The notes: generated from the letters alone by a model not told the origin. A DNA stretch of 64,000 nt from Variovorax fucosicus (GCF_030316825.1 NZ_JASZYU010000002.1:310001-374000), one strand, 5' to 3'; positions 8,574-17,897 are shown, counted from the stretch's first letter. Translations and numbers: made by a program.

Positions 8574-9953
8574 TCAGTAGGTAAGTTCGAGCAGCGCCAT
8601 GTGGCCCTGCGTGGCCGGCCAGGTCAGGCCGGTGACGCGCTCGCCATTGAATTCGCCGGTGATTGCGCGCTGCGTGTCGCTCGCCAGCTTGATCTTCGAA
8701 CTCGACATGCCCGATCCCTTCGGCGGCACGCCCGGCAAGGCGCTCTGGCCATCGAAGCGCATCGCGTCGCGCTCGGCGTCGAAGTAGCCGCGCGGCCGCG
8801 TGAAGATCACGATGGCCTTGGCATCGCTGTCCGCCGGCAGGATGCGATCCGGCCGCAGGTTGACGATGTTGCTGCTGCGCGGGAACGGGCTGCGGTAGAT
8901 GTGGGTCGTGGCATAGCCTGGGGCAGCAATCTCGAACTCATAGGGCGTGCCGGGCTGCGCAGTGAAGGGGCCCCAGCGTCCGTCGGCCGCGACGGTCTTG
9001 CGGTGCACCGCGCCGCCGAGGCGCGCACCGGTGGCCGGGTCGACGGCGTAGACCGCGAGTTGCGCCCCCGACAGCGCGAGGTTGTTGGTGAACTGTCCGC
9101 TCGCCGGGTCGGTGCTCGAGAGCCCGAAGCCGGTGAGCCGGCCATCGAGCACGATGCGCGCTTCGGGTGTGGCGGTTGTCGTCGCGGGCGCGCTGCCGGT
9201 CAGGAACTGCCAGGTAGCGGCGAAGGCCGCGGGCGAGAACGAGGTCTCGCGGTGGTCGGCACGCGGCAGCACCACGTTGGTGGCGCCCTTGAGCGCCGGG
9301 CTGTCGTAGCCGATGTTTGTCGGCTTGCCCGGCGTGCCGATCCAGACCCCGTCGGGCTGGGCGTACTTGTCGTTGCTGTCGGAGCGCAGCGTGAGCCAGC
9401 GGACGCCCGGCGTGATCTCGTCGCCGTTCGTGCCCTTGGGTGCATTGAGCTGCTGGACGAAGCTCGACAGGCCCGAAAACTCGCTCTGTTCGTTGAAGCC
9501 CTTCACCGCCCAGATGCCGTGCGCGGGATTGCCGCCGAGCACGACATGGCTCACCTTGCCCGCGCCGTCACCGTTCTGCACATAGTTGCGGATGGTGTTG
9601 CCGCCACGCGAGTTGCCCAGCAGGATGACCTTGCTCGCGCCGGTCGCCTTCAGCACGCGGTCGACTTCGGCCTGCAGGAACGCCATCGACTCGGCGGTCG
9701 AGGTGCGGCCCGGCTGAGCCACCGTGTCGGTGTCGCGCGCGAGCGGCAGCGGCTGGTCGAGCGCAAACAGCCGGTCGCGCGGCCAGCCGTTCGACTCGAA
9801 GCGCCAGATCGTGGTCTGCCAAAGCGCAGCCGAGTCGCCATTGCCATGCATGAAGACGATCGGCGGGCGCTCGGAAGACGTGGACATGGTGCTGCAGGCG
9901 GCAAGCAAGGATGCAGCCATGCCGGTGAGGAGAAGGTGGCGGCGAGTATGCAT
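8574..9953 (-). CDS. Lipoprotein alpha/beta hydrolase (lipase/esterase-like) with C-terminal beta domain
   Basis: A 459-residue exported hydrolase. Residues 1-20 form a lipoprotein signal (TRRHLLLTGMAASLLAAC) with lipidated C20. The alpha/beta-hydrolase core begins PIVFMHGNGDSA. The nucleophile is S115 in GNSRGG, and the likely acid/histidine region ends in PRADHRE. From about residue 265 a separate beta-rich part begins (ARIVLDGRLTG, repeated P-G-x-Y/F motifs, GAQLAVYAVDPATG). This resembles the extra C-terminal domain of some archaeal-type lipases, an assignment I make only by resemblance. It follows the acyl-CoA dehydrogenase pair by 29 bp on the same strand, so a role in supplying acyl chains is plausible. 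Confidence 0.82.
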   Translation of the reverse strand: MHTRRHLLLTGMAASLLAACSTMSTSSERPPIVFMHGNGDSAALWQTTIWRFESNGWPRDRLFALDQPLPLARDTDTVAQPGRTSTAESMAFLQAEVDRVLKATGASKVILLGNSRGGNTIRNYVQNGDGAGKVSHVVLGGNPAHGIWAVKGFNEQSEFSGLSSFVQQLNAPKGTNGDEITPGVRWLTLRSDSNDKYAQPDGVWIGTPGKPTNIGYDSPALKGATNVVLPRADHRETSFSPAAFAATWQFLTGSAPATTTATPEARIVLDGRLTGFGLSSTDPASGQFTNNLALSGAQLAVYAVDPATGARLGGAVHRKTVAADGRWGPFTAQPGTPYEFEIAAPGYATTHIYRSPFPRSSNIVNLRPDRILPADSDAKAIVIFTRPRGYFDAERDAMRFDGQSALPGVPPKGSGMSSSKIKLASDTQRAITGEFNGERVTGLTWPATQGHMALLELTY

Positions 9954-9982
9954 AAGGTCTCTTTGAATGGAGCCTCCGCCCC

Positions 9983-11098
9983 CTAGGCAAACACGCCGGC
10001 AGTGTCGTTCATGCGCGCCGACACTTCGCCGAGGTGATGCAGCGAGTCGCCGAAGGTCATTTCCATCTGCGTCAGCTTGCGGAAATAGTGGCTGCCGATG
10101 TATTCGTCGGTCACGCCGATCCCGCCGTGCAGTTGCACCGAGTTCGCGGCAACGTAGCGCATCGACGTACCCAGTTGGTACTTGGCCCGCGCCATCGCCT
10201 GGCGCCGCTCGGCCGCCGGGGCGTTGAGCTTGAGCGTGGCGTAGTAGCTCATCGAACGGGCCAGCTCGAGTTGCATCTTCATGTCGGCCACGCGATGGCG
10301 CAGCGCCTGGAAGGTCGAGATGGTCACGCCGAACTGCTTGCGCTGGTTCATGTAGTCGACCGTGAGCGCCACCGTCTTGTCCATGACGCCGACCGCTTCG
10401 GCGCACAGCGCTGCGATGCCGATGTCGACGGCATGCTCGAGCGCGGCGAGGCCGTCTTTCGTGATCAGGCTGGCGGCTGCCTTGTCGAACACGACCTCGG
10501 CGCCGCGGCTGCCGTCCTGCATGCCGTAGCCGCGCGCCTCGACGCCGCTGGCCGCGCGCTCGACCAGGAACAGCGCGATCTTGCCGTCGAGCTGTGCCGG
10601 CACGATATAGGCATCGGCTTCGTCGCCGGCTGCCACGATGCTCTTGGTGCCGTTCAGCGCATAGCCGTTGCCGGCTGCAGTCGCTTTCGCTTCACAGTGG
10701 TCGAGCTTGTAGCGTGCCTTGCGTTCCTGGTAGGCCAGCACCACGAGCGCCTGGCCGCCGGCAATGCGCGGCAGCCAGTTTTCCTTGATGGCCTCGTCGG
10801 CATAGCCTGACAGCACGCCACCCGCGATCAGCGCCTGGGCGAGCGGCTCCAGCACGATGCCTCGGCCCAGCTCTTCCATCACGACCATGCCTTCAACGGG
10901 GCCCATGCCCATGCCACCGTCGTCTTCCGGGATGTAGAGGCCGGCCAGGCCGAGCTCGGCCAGTTCGTCCCACGCCTCGCGCGAGAAGCCGCCCGCCGCT
11001 TCGGTGGCACGGCGGCGCTCGAAGTCGTAGCCCTTGTCGACCCACTTGCGCACGGCGTCGCGCAGTTGTTCCTGGTCGTCCGAAAAATTGAAATCCAT
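9983..11098 (-). CDS. pimD: Acyl-CoA dehydrogenase, pimeloyl-CoA dehydrogenase small-subunit type
   Basis: A 371-residue FAD-dependent acyl-CoA dehydrogenase with the standard N-terminal helical, middle beta and C-terminal helical domains. Visible landmarks are DDGGMGMGPVEGMVVMEELGRG, the C-terminal DYMNQRKQFGVTISTFQALRH segment, and LHGGIGVTDEY near the end. It begins 12 bp after the larger partner at 11111-12292. The two look like the paired pimeloyl-CoA dehydrogenase subunits of betaproteobacteria, which act on dicarboxylyl- or long acyl-CoA. The exact substrate is inference. The normal catalytic glutamate position was not confirmed by alignment. Confidence 0.85.
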   Translation of the reverse strand: MDFNFSDDQEQLRDAVRKWVDKGYDFERRRATEAAGGFSREAWDELAELGLAGLYIPEDDGGMGMGPVEGMVVMEELGRGIVLEPLAQALIAGGVLSGYADEAIKENWLPRIAGGQALVVLAYQERKARYKLDHCEAKATAAGNGYALNGTKSIVAAGDEADAYIVPAQLDGKIALFLVERAASGVEARGYGMQDGSRGAEVVFDKAAASLITKDGLAALEHAVDIGIAALCAEAVGVMDKTVALTVDYMNQRKQFGVTISTFQALRHRVADMKMQLELARSMSYYATLKLNAPAAERRQAMARAKYQLGTSMRYVAANSVQLHGGIGVTDEYIGSHYFRKLTQMEMTFGDSLHHLGEVSARMNDTAGVFA

Positions 11099-11110
11099 GT
11101 TCTTGTCTCC

Positions 11111-12292
11111 TCAGCCCAGCACCGTCTGGGCGACGATGTTGCGTTGCACTTCGTTCGAGCCGCCGTAGATGGTGGTCTTGCGCATGTTGAAGAAGGTCGA
11201 GGCCAGCGGCGCCAGCGACACCTGGCCGCCCGGGAAGTTGCCCTGCCAGCCGGCTTCCATCGCTTCGCGGATCAGCGGCAGCGCGAACGGGCCGGCCGCC
11301 AGCATCATGAGTTCGCTGTAGCGCTGCTGGATCTCGCTGCCGCGGATCTTGAGCAGGCCGGCCACGTCGAGCGAGTTCTTGCCCGAAACGGCGGCGGACA
11401 GCACGCGCAGCACCATCATCTCGAGTGCGACCACGTCGACCTCGAGCTTGGCCACCTCGTCGCGGAAACGCGGGTCGTCCCAGACGCCTTCGCTCTTTGC
11501 AATGCGCTTGAGCCGCTCCAGCTCGCGCTTGGCGCGGTTCACGTCGGCGATGTTGGTGCGTTCGTGGCTGAGCAGGTGCTTGGCGTAGGTCCAGCCCTTG
11601 TTCTCTTCGCCGATCAGGTTTTCGGCCGGCACTTCGACGTTGTCGAAGAACACTTCATTCACCTCGTGGCTGCCGTCCATCAGCTTGATCGGCCGCACGG
11701 TGACGCCCGGCGACTTCATGTCGAGCAGCAGGAAGCTGATGCCGGTTTGCGGCTTGCCTTCGTTGCTGGTGCGAACCAGGTTGAACATCCAGTCGCCGTG
11801 CTGGCCAAGCGTGGTCCAGGTTTTCTGGCCGTTGACGATGTACTTGTCCCCCTTGCGTTCGGCCTTGGTCTTGACCGACGCCAGGTCGGAGCCCGAGCCC
11901 GGCTCGCTGTAGCCCTGGCTCCACCAGACCTCGCCGCTCGCGATGCCGGGCAGAAAGCGCTTTTGCTGTTCGGCGTTGCCGAAGGCCTGGATCACCGGCG
12001 CCACCATCACGGGGCCGAACGGAATGATGCGGGGCGCGCCGGCCAGCGCGGTTTCTTCTTCGAACAAATGCTTCTGCACGGCGGTCCAGCCGGGGCCGCC
12101 GAACTGGGCCGGCCAGCCGTAGCCGAGCCAACCCTTCTTGCCGAGGATCTTGGCCCAGCGTTGCAGATCGTCGCGCGTCAGGTCGAGCGCGTTGTGAACC
12201 TTGTTCGAGATGTCCTGGGGCAGGTTTTCCTTGACCCAGGCGCGAATTTCCTCGCGGAACTTCTGTTCTTCGGGCGTGAAGCTCAAATCCAT
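11111..12292 (-). CDS. pimC: Acyl-CoA dehydrogenase, pimeloyl-CoA dehydrogenase large-subunit type
   Basis: A 393-residue acyl-CoA dehydrogenase starting MDLSFTPEEQKFREEIRAWV at 12292. It shows the family signatures WSQGYSEPGSGSDLASVKTKA in the flavin-binding region and IYGGSNEVQRNIVAQ at the C-terminus, where substrate and FAD contacts lie. It heads the minus-strand unit pimC-pimD-lipase. A perfect 12-bp palindrome lies 69 bp upstream and may be its operator. The pimC/pimD names rest on the pairing and overall likeness; general long-chain acyl-CoA use is an alternative. Confidence 0.87.
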   Translation of the reverse strand: MDLSFTPEEQKFREEIRAWVKENLPQDISNKVHNALDLTRDDLQRWAKILGKKGWLGYGWPAQFGGPGWTAVQKHLFEEETALAGAPRIIPFGPVMVAPVIQAFGNAEQQKRFLPGIASGEVWWSQGYSEPGSGSDLASVKTKAERKGDKYIVNGQKTWTTLGQHGDWMFNLVRTSNEGKPQTGISFLLLDMKSPGVTVRPIKLMDGSHEVNEVFFDNVEVPAENLIGEENKGWTYAKHLLSHERTNIADVNRAKRELERLKRIAKSEGVWDDPRFRDEVAKLEVDVVALEMMVLRVLSAAVSGKNSLDVAGLLKIRGSEIQQRYSELMMLAAGPFALPLIREAMEAGWQGNFPGGQVSLAPLASTFFNMRKTTIYGGSNEVQRNIVAQTVLG

Positions 12293-12360
12293 GCGTGCCT
12301 CGCTGTGTGCTGTGCGGCGCCGCCGAAGGGCGGCTGTCTCCGTGCCAGCTGCGCGTTTTA

Positions 12361-12372
12361 GCACGATCGTGC
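12361..12372. promoter_or_regulatory. Perfect 12-bp palindrome between pimC and purN
   Basis: GCACGATCGTGC is flanked by TTTTA and ACAAA in the divergent region between the acyl-CoA dehydrogenase operon and purN. Its size and symmetry suit a TetR-family operator, a family that often controls acyl-CoA metabolism. No such regulator is encoded in this window. Confidence 0.5.
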
Positions 12373-12422
12373 ACAAACGGAGTGTCGAGGCCGTGACATG
12401 CGGCCTCGATAATCCGCGCCCA

Positions 12423-13007
12423 ATGCAGAAGAACATCGTGATCCTGATTTCGGGCGGAGGCTCCAACATGGCCGCCATCGTGCGGGCCGCCGAGCGCGGG
12501 CGCTGGGGCGCGCGCTTCGACGCGCGCGTGGCGGCTGTCGTCAGCAACCGGCCAGGGGCGGGCGGGCTCGAAATCGCCGGGGGGCTCGGCATCGCCACGG
12601 CCGTGGTCGACCACCGGGCGTTCGATTCACGCGAGACTTTCGATGCCGCGCTGTCGGCAGAAATCGATGCGCATGCGCCGGCGCTCGTGGTGCTGGCCGG
12701 CTTCATGCGCATCCTCACGCCGGGCTTCGTCGCGCACTACGCGGGGCGGCTGGTCAACATCCATCCCTCGCTGCTGCCGGCTTTCCCGGGCTTGCATACG
12801 CACCGGCGGGCGCTAGAGGCCGGCTGCAGAGTGGCTGGCGTCACGGTGCACCAGGTCACGGCCGAACTCGATCACGGGCCGATCCTGGCCCAGGCGGTGG
12901 TGCCGGTGTTGCCTGACGACAACGCCGAAACACTGGCTGCGCGGGTGCTGACGCAGGAGCACCGCATTTATCCGCAGGCGATCGAGGCGTGGCTGGCCGG
13001 AGTGTGA
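12423..13007 (+). CDS. purN: Phosphoribosylglycinamide formyltransferase
   Basis: A 194-residue enzyme of purine synthesis that transfers a formyl group from 10-formyltetrahydrofolate to GAR. It shows the N-terminal phosphate-binding ISGGGSNM, the catalytic N/H region VNIHPSLLPAFPGLHTHRRA, and the catalytic aspartate in ELDHGPILAQA. I start it at the ATG at 12423 (MQKNIVILIS), which matches the family; longer upstream reading frames run into the promoter of pimC. It is divergent from pimC and converges on the DUF1653 gene, whose stop lies 22 bp away. Confidence 0.96.
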   Translation: MQKNIVILISGGGSNMAAIVRAAERGRWGARFDARVAAVVSNRPGAGGLEIAGGLGIATAVVDHRAFDSRETFDAALSAEIDAHAPALVVLAGFMRILTPGFVAHYAGRLVNIHPSLLPAFPGLHTHRRALEAGCRVAGVTVHQVTAELDHGPILAQAVVPVLPDDNAETLAARVLTQEHRIYPQAIEAWLAGV

Positions 13008-13029
13008 CAATATGTTTCTTCGCCCCTAG

Positions 13030-13266
13030 CTATGGGAGCTTGGTGAAGCGCGGCTGCAGGACGCCATCGACAACGACCGACTCGCCGAACATCGTGGCGG
13101 GCCGAACCCAGAGGCCCCGCGCGCCGTAGAGGGCGCGGTAGAGCGTCATGGGCTCCAGCGTTTCGCTGTGGCGCACGGTGCCGATCACCTCGTACTCGCC
13201 GCCCTTGTAGTGGCGGTAAAGGCCGGGCGGGGTTTCGATCAGCGGTGGCAGGTCGGTGTCTTGCAT
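13030..13266 (-). CDS. DUF1653 family protein
   Basis: A small 78-residue cytoplasmic protein of the DUF1653 type. The core PPGLYRHYKGGEYEVIGTVRHSETLEPM, then a YRALYGARGLWVRP stretch and FGESV, is characteristic. I start it at the ATG at 13266, which has AAGGA eight bases upstream; another in-frame ATG at 13293 lacks a ribosome-binding site and would crowd the divergent peptidase gene. The biochemical function of the family is not known to me. Confidence 0.85.
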   Translation of the reverse strand: MQDTDLPPLIETPPGLYRHYKGGEYEVIGTVRHSETLEPMTLYRALYGARGLWVRPATMFGESVVVDGVLQPRFTKLP

Positions 13267-13304
13267 GTAGGGTGTCCTTGGTAACGAAGCCATGAGGAGG
13301 TGGG

Positions 13305-15161
13305 GTGGATCGGGCAGATTTCATTCATCTGGTGCGGTTGAGCGAGCATGCCAGCGCCGACGACAGCGCGCGCTACCGGCGCGGCGTGGCGCTGTTTGCG
13401 GCGCTCGGCTACCTCTGGGTGTTTGCGTGCCTGTTGCTGGCCCTCGCCGTGATCGTCTGGGCGCTCACGCCGCTGGGGCAAGGGCGGTTTCAGGTCGGCC
13501 GCGTCTGGGCGCTGGTGTTCGGGATCGGACTGTTCTGGGTCACGCTGCGGGCGTTGTGGGTGCGGTTCGATGCGCCTGACGGCGTGCGGCTACTGCCCGA
13601 AGACGCGCCCGGCCTGTTCAAGGCTCTCGACCGCATCCGCGCGAAGATCGACGGCCCGCCGATCCACGAGGTCTACCTCGATGACCAGTTCAACGCGAGC
13701 ATCCGGCAGGCGCCGCGCTACGGGCTGTTCGGCGGCGCAGTCAACTGCCTGAGCCTGGGGCTGCCACTGCTGATGGCGCTGGAACGGCGCCGGCTGCTCT
13801 CGGTGCTGGCGCACGAATACGGCCACCTGCGCGGCAACCACGGCCGACTCAGTGCCTGGATCTACCGCACCCGCCTGTCCTGGCTCCGGCTCGATGCCAG
13901 CCTGCAGCGCAACGAAGGCCCGATGGCGTTGGTATCGCAAGCCTTCTTCCATTGGTACTTTCCGCGCTTTGCCGCGCGTACCTTCGCGCTGGCGCGCCAG
14001 GACGAGTACGAGGCCGACCGCATTTCCGCCATGCTGCTCGGCAACGCCGTCGCAGCCGAAGCCCTGACCGAAATCGCGATAAAGGGCCATTGGTACGCGC
14101 AGTCGTTCTGGTCCGGCCACTGGGCTCGCGCCGCGCATGAAGGCACGGTGGCCGCGCCGTTCGTCACGCTGCGCGAGCGTTTCCGCGAACCTCCCCCGCC
14201 CGAGTTCGCGCGCGAGGCACTGCGCCGCGCGTTGCGCCAGGTGAGCGATGTCGACGACACCCATCCGGTGCTGCGCGACCGGCTTGAAGCCCTCGACCAG
14301 AAACCGGCGCTGCCGAGCTGGTCGCGCGGCGCGGCGCTCGACCTGCTGACCGACCCCGATAAATGGGTCGCACATTTCGATCAGGAATGGCGCCGGCGCC
14401 AGGCCGACGACTGGCGCCAGCATCACGCCTACCTCGGCCGGATGCGTGATCGCATTGCGGCGCTGGCCGAGAGCGCAGGCCGGCACAACGCCAGCGAGAT
14501 GGTGGAGTGGGCCGACCTCGAGCGCCGCTTCGACGCCCGCGCCGAGGTGCGCGAACGCTACGAGCGTGCGCTGCAGCACACGCCCGACCACGCGGGGGCG
14601 CTGCGCGGCCTGGTTCAGACCCTGCCGGTGAGCGAGCGGGCGGCCGGTCTGGCGCTGCTGGAGCAACTGCATGCGTCCGACGCGCCGAGCCGTTGGTGGG
14701 CGGCCCAGCATGCGGTGGAATCGCTTGAAAATCCCGATGCCGGCGCCTACGACGAGGCCGCACTCAAGTACTGGCGAGCCCGGCGCAAGGACGCCGAGGA
14801 GGCCGAGCGCCGCGCCTGGGAGGAAATCGTCGACACGCCGTTCTTCAGCCAGATCGGGCGGCACGACCTCAGCGAGTTCGAGCTGGGCGAGCTGCGGGCC
14901 GACCTGCTGCGGTGCAAGCCCGCCACGCGGGCCTGGCTGGTGCGCAAGAACCTGCGCGAGTTTCGCTGGCGGCGCGCCTACATCGTTTTCATCGAGCTGC
15001 CGGACCTGGACGACGAGGAGCGCTATCACCTGTGCCGCGCGCTGGAACGCTCGCTCAGCCTGCCCGGTATCGCGCTGGTGCTGTGGGCCGGCTACTCGCC
15101 CACGCTGGAAGAGATCGAACGCCAGACCTTCGGCATCACCTGGGCGCGTGGCAGCGTCTGA
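13305..15161 (+). CDS. M48-family membrane metallopeptidase
   Basis: A 618-residue zinc peptidase. Two N-terminal membrane helices (about residues 26-52 and 66-82) precede the M48 domain. The zinc site H170-E-Y-G-H174 and the downstream glutamate in EYEADR, the third ligand, are intact. The C-terminal 350 residues are cytosolic or soluble and alpha-helical, with many R/E-rich repeats that read like TPR-type packing. The start is the GTG at 13305 behind GAGGAGG. The family includes HtpX- and Ste24-like enzymes; this long version with a helical tail is a less studied group, so its substrate is unknown. Confidence 0.88.
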   Translation: MDRADFIHLVRLSEHASADDSARYRRGVALFAALGYLWVFACLLLALAVIVWALTPLGQGRFQVGRVWALVFGIGLFWVTLRALWVRFDAPDGVRLLPEDAPGLFKALDRIRAKIDGPPIHEVYLDDQFNASIRQAPRYGLFGGAVNCLSLGLPLLMALERRRLLSVLAHEYGHLRGNHGRLSAWIYRTRLSWLRLDASLQRNEGPMALVSQAFFHWYFPRFAARTFALARQDEYEADRISAMLLGNAVAAEALTEIAIKGHWYAQSFWSGHWARAAHEGTVAAPFVTLRERFREPPPPEFAREALRRALRQVSDVDDTHPVLRDRLEALDQKPALPSWSRGAALDLLTDPDKWVAHFDQEWRRRQADDWRQHHAYLGRMRDRIAALAESAGRHNASEMVEWADLERRFDARAEVRERYERALQHTPDHAGALRGLVQTLPVSERAAGLALLEQLHASDAPSRWWAAQHAVESLENPDAGAYDEAALKYWRARRKDAEEAERRAWEEIVDTPFFSQIGRHDLSEFELGELRADLLRCKPATRAWLVRKNLREFRWRRAYIVFIELPDLDDEERYHLCRALERSLSLPGIALVLWAGYSPTLEEIERQTFGITWARGSV

Positions 15162-15199
15162 CTCCACGGTGGCCAGTGGGCCAATGGGACAATCGGTCG

Positions 15200-16471
15200 A
15201 TGCATCCCAAAGCCCTGTTGGAGGCGAGCGCCGATCTGGTCGGCCTTGTCCTGAAATTCGATCACCCCGCCGATGCGGTCGTCGCGCGCTTCTTTCGCGA
15301 GCACCGCGAGTTCGGCCCGCGCGAGCGCGCCACGCTGGCCGAGACCGTCTACGCCGTACTGCGCAAAAAGCTGCTGTTCGACCACCTGTCGCCTTCCGGC
15401 ACGGGCTCGAAGGAGCGCCGCATGGCGATTCTGGGCTTTCCCGGCCCGCGCGATTTCCTGAAAAGCGCGCTCAACGATGTCGAAAAGCGCTGGCTCGACA
15501 ACTGCGACGCGGTGAACGAGGCCGACCTGCTGGAGCGCCATCGCCACAACCTGCCCGAGTGGCTGGTGACGCCGCTCAAGGCCCAACTCGGCAGCGGCTT
15601 CTGGTCGCTGGTCGAAAGCCTGCAGCAGCCGGCACCGCTGGATCTGCGGGTGAACGCGTTGAACGAGAAACGCGCCGACGTCCAGAAGGAGCTCAAGCTG
15701 GCGGGCATTCCCGTCAAGGCGACGCCGTTTTCGCCGTGGGGCCTGCGCATCGACGGCAAACCGAACCTCAACAAGCTCGACGCATTTGCGCGCGGCGCGG
15801 TCGAGGTGCAAGACGAAGGGTCGCAGTTGCTCGCGCTGCTGCTGGACGCCAAGCGCGGCGAGATGGTGGTCGACTTTTGCGCCGGTGCGGGCGGCAAGAC
15901 GCTGGCCATCGGCGCCAGCATGCGCAACACCGGCCGGCTCTACGCCTTCGATACTTCCGCCCATCGACTCGATGCGCTGAAGCCGCGGCTCGCGCGCAGC
16001 AAGCTGTCGAACGTGCATCCGGCCGCCATCGCGCACGAGCGCGACGACCGGATCAAGCGGCTGGCAGGCAAGATCGACCGGGTGCTGGTCGACGCGCCTT
16101 GCTCGGGCCTGGGTACGCTGCGCCGCAATCCGGATCTCAAATGGCGCCAATCGCCCCAGTCCGTGCAGGAACTGACCGCCACCCAAACGGCGATCCTGCA
16201 GAGCGCGGCGCGGCTGGTGAAGCCGGGCGGCCGGCTGGTCTACGCCACCTGCAGTGTGTTGCCGGAAGAGAACGAGGCCATCGCCGAGGCCTTTTCGGCC
16301 GCCCATCCCGATTTCGTGCCGCAGCAGGCCGGCGAACTGCTGGCCGCCCTCAAGGTCGAGGGCGCGCCGGATCTGTGCGTTGGCGGCGAGAGTGGCGCAC
16401 GCTACCTGCGTCTGTGGCCGCACCGGCACGCCACCGACGGTTTCTTTGCCGCCATTTGGAACCGTGTGTAG
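15200..16471 (+). CDS. RsmB/RsmF-type rRNA cytosine-C5 methyltransferase
   Basis: A 423-residue SAM-dependent RNA methyltransferase. The SAM-binding motif VVDFCAGAGGKTLAIGA is complete. Both catalytic cysteines are present: C301 in DAPCSGLGTLRRNPDLKW and C351 in YATCS. The N-terminal part (from MHPKALLEASADLV) resembles the NusB-like/N1 domain of RsmB. It probably makes m5C in 16S rRNA. The ATG at 15200 gives a family-like start 38 bp after the peptidase gene. The classical rsmB neighbours fmt and def are absent, so I do not assign the symbol. Confidence 0.88.
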   Translation: MHPKALLEASADLVGLVLKFDHPADAVVARFFREHREFGPRERATLAETVYAVLRKKLLFDHLSPSGTGSKERRMAILGFPGPRDFLKSALNDVEKRWLDNCDAVNEADLLERHRHNLPEWLVTPLKAQLGSGFWSLVESLQQPAPLDLRVNALNEKRADVQKELKLAGIPVKATPFSPWGLRIDGKPNLNKLDAFARGAVEVQDEGSQLLALLLDAKRGEMVVDFCAGAGGKTLAIGASMRNTGRLYAFDTSAHRLDALKPRLARSKLSNVHPAAIAHERDDRIKRLAGKIDRVLVDAPCSGLGTLRRNPDLKWRQSPQSVQELTATQTAILQSAARLVKPGGRLVYATCSVLPEENEAIAEAFSAAHPDFVPQQAGELLAALKVEGAPDLCVGGESGARYLRLWPHRHATDGFFAAIWNRV

Positions 16472-16601
16472 GTGGAAGGCTCCAAAGATCAGGAAAACTT
16501 GCGATCTATCAAGGATTTAGCCCCCTTTTCGGGGTCGAACCCTTAAAATCACAGGCTACCTGAAGGCTGCACCTTCGTGCGGCCATGGAGTACCTGACTC
16601 A

Positions 16602-17816
16602 ATGTTGCTTCCTGACTCTACCGTTCTGAGTGCGGCCATCGACTGGCTCGGACACGGCTTGTGGGATCTCACATGGTGGCAAGTCGTGTTGTACACGCTC
16701 GTTACCACGCACATCACGATCGCCGCGGTCACGATTTTCCTGCACCGCACGCAAACGCACCGGGCCATGGATCTCGGGGCGATCCCGTCGCATTTCTTCC
16801 GCTTCTGGCTGTGGCTCGGCACCGGCATGGTGACCAAGGAATGGGTGGCCATTCACCGCAAGCACCACGCCAAGTGCGAAACCGAAGAAGACCCGCACAG
16901 CCCGCAGGTCAAGGGCATCGACGAAGTGCTTTGGCGCGGCGCCGAGCTGTACCGCGCCGAGTCGAAGAACAAGGAAACGATGGAGCGCTACGGGCACGGC
17001 ACGCCCGATGACTGGATCGAGCGCAACCTGTACACCCGCTACAGCTGGCAAGGCGTGGGCTTGATGCTGGTCATCAACCTGGCCCTGTTCGGCGCACTCG
17101 GCATGGCCGTGTGGGCGGTGCAGATGCTCTGGATCCCAATCACCGCCGCCGGCATCATCAACGGCATCGGCCACTACTGGGGCTACCGCAACTTCGAAGC
17201 GCCGGACGCGAGCCGCAATGTTTCGCCCTGGGGCCTGATCATCGGCGGTGAAGAGTTGCACAACAACCACCACACCTACCCGACCTCGGCCAAGTTCTCG
17301 GTCAAGAAGTACGAATTCGACATCGGCTGGGTCTACATCCAGATGATGCAGAAAATCGGCTGGGCGAAGGTCAAGAAGGTGCCGCCGAAGATGCTGATGG
17401 GCGACATCCAGCCGGTGGCCGACCAGAAAACGCTGGAAGCCGTCATCGCGAACCGCTACGAAGTGATGGCTGGTTACGCGCGCGAAATGCGCCGCACCGC
17501 CAAGGGCGAACTGGCGCAGCTCAAGGCAAAGGGTGCGGATCTGTCCGTGCTGAAGGCCGCCAACCGCTGGCTGCACCGCGACGACGACAAGGTGCCTGCG
17601 GCTGCCCGTCCGAGCCTGGCCCAGGCCCGCCAGGCCCATCCGGTGCTCGACAAGATGGTCACGATGCGCGAAGAGCTGCGTCAGCTCTGGCTCAACACGT
17701 CGCAATCGCGCGAGCAACTCGCGGCCGATCTGGCCGGCTGGTGCCATCGTGCCGAGGCGAGCGGTATCGCGGCGCTGCGCGAATTCTCGATCCGCCTGCG
17801 GGCGGCCCGGAGCTAG
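16602..17816 (+). CDS. Membrane fatty-acid desaturase (acyl-CoA delta-9 type)
   Basis: A 404-residue di-iron membrane desaturase. The three histidine boxes are H48-RTQT-H53, H85RKHH89 and H220NNHH224, set among hydrophobic helices (about residues 25-45, 62-80 and 147-185). The IHRKHHAKCETEEDPHSP context is typical of bacterial stearoyl-CoA-like desaturases, which insert a cis double bond for membrane fluidity. The C-terminal 150 residues are hydrophilic and helical, longer than the core enzyme needs. A strong terminator follows at 17844-17870. It is a single gene, not in an operon. Confidence 0.92.
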   Translation: MLLPDSTVLSAAIDWLGHGLWDLTWWQVVLYTLVTTHITIAAVTIFLHRTQTHRAMDLGAIPSHFFRFWLWLGTGMVTKEWVAIHRKHHAKCETEEDPHSPQVKGIDEVLWRGAELYRAESKNKETMERYGHGTPDDWIERNLYTRYSWQGVGLMLVINLALFGALGMAVWAVQMLWIPITAAGIINGIGHYWGYRNFEAPDASRNVSPWGLIIGGEELHNNHHTYPTSAKFSVKKYEFDIGWVYIQMMQKIGWAKVKKVPPKMLMGDIQPVADQKTLEAVIANRYEVMAGYAREMRRTAKGELAQLKAKGADLSVLKAANRWLHRDDDKVPAAARPSLAQARQAHPVLDKMVTMREELRQLWLNTSQSREQLAADLAGWCHRAEASGIAALREFSIRLRAARS

Positions 17817-17843
17817 GGCGCAAGGGGCCTTCGGCCTTTCACC

Positions 17844-17870
17844 AAAAAGCCGGCCTCGGGCCGGCTTTTT
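17844..17870 (+). terminator. Rho-independent terminator after the desaturase
   Basis: A perfect 12-bp stem, AAAAAGCCGGCC paired with GGCCGGCTTTTT around a TCG loop, with T residues at the 3' end. It begins 28 bp after the desaturase stop. Confidence 0.92.
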
Positions 17871-17897
17871 GTTGGGGGATCGCATTCAAGCGCCCAC

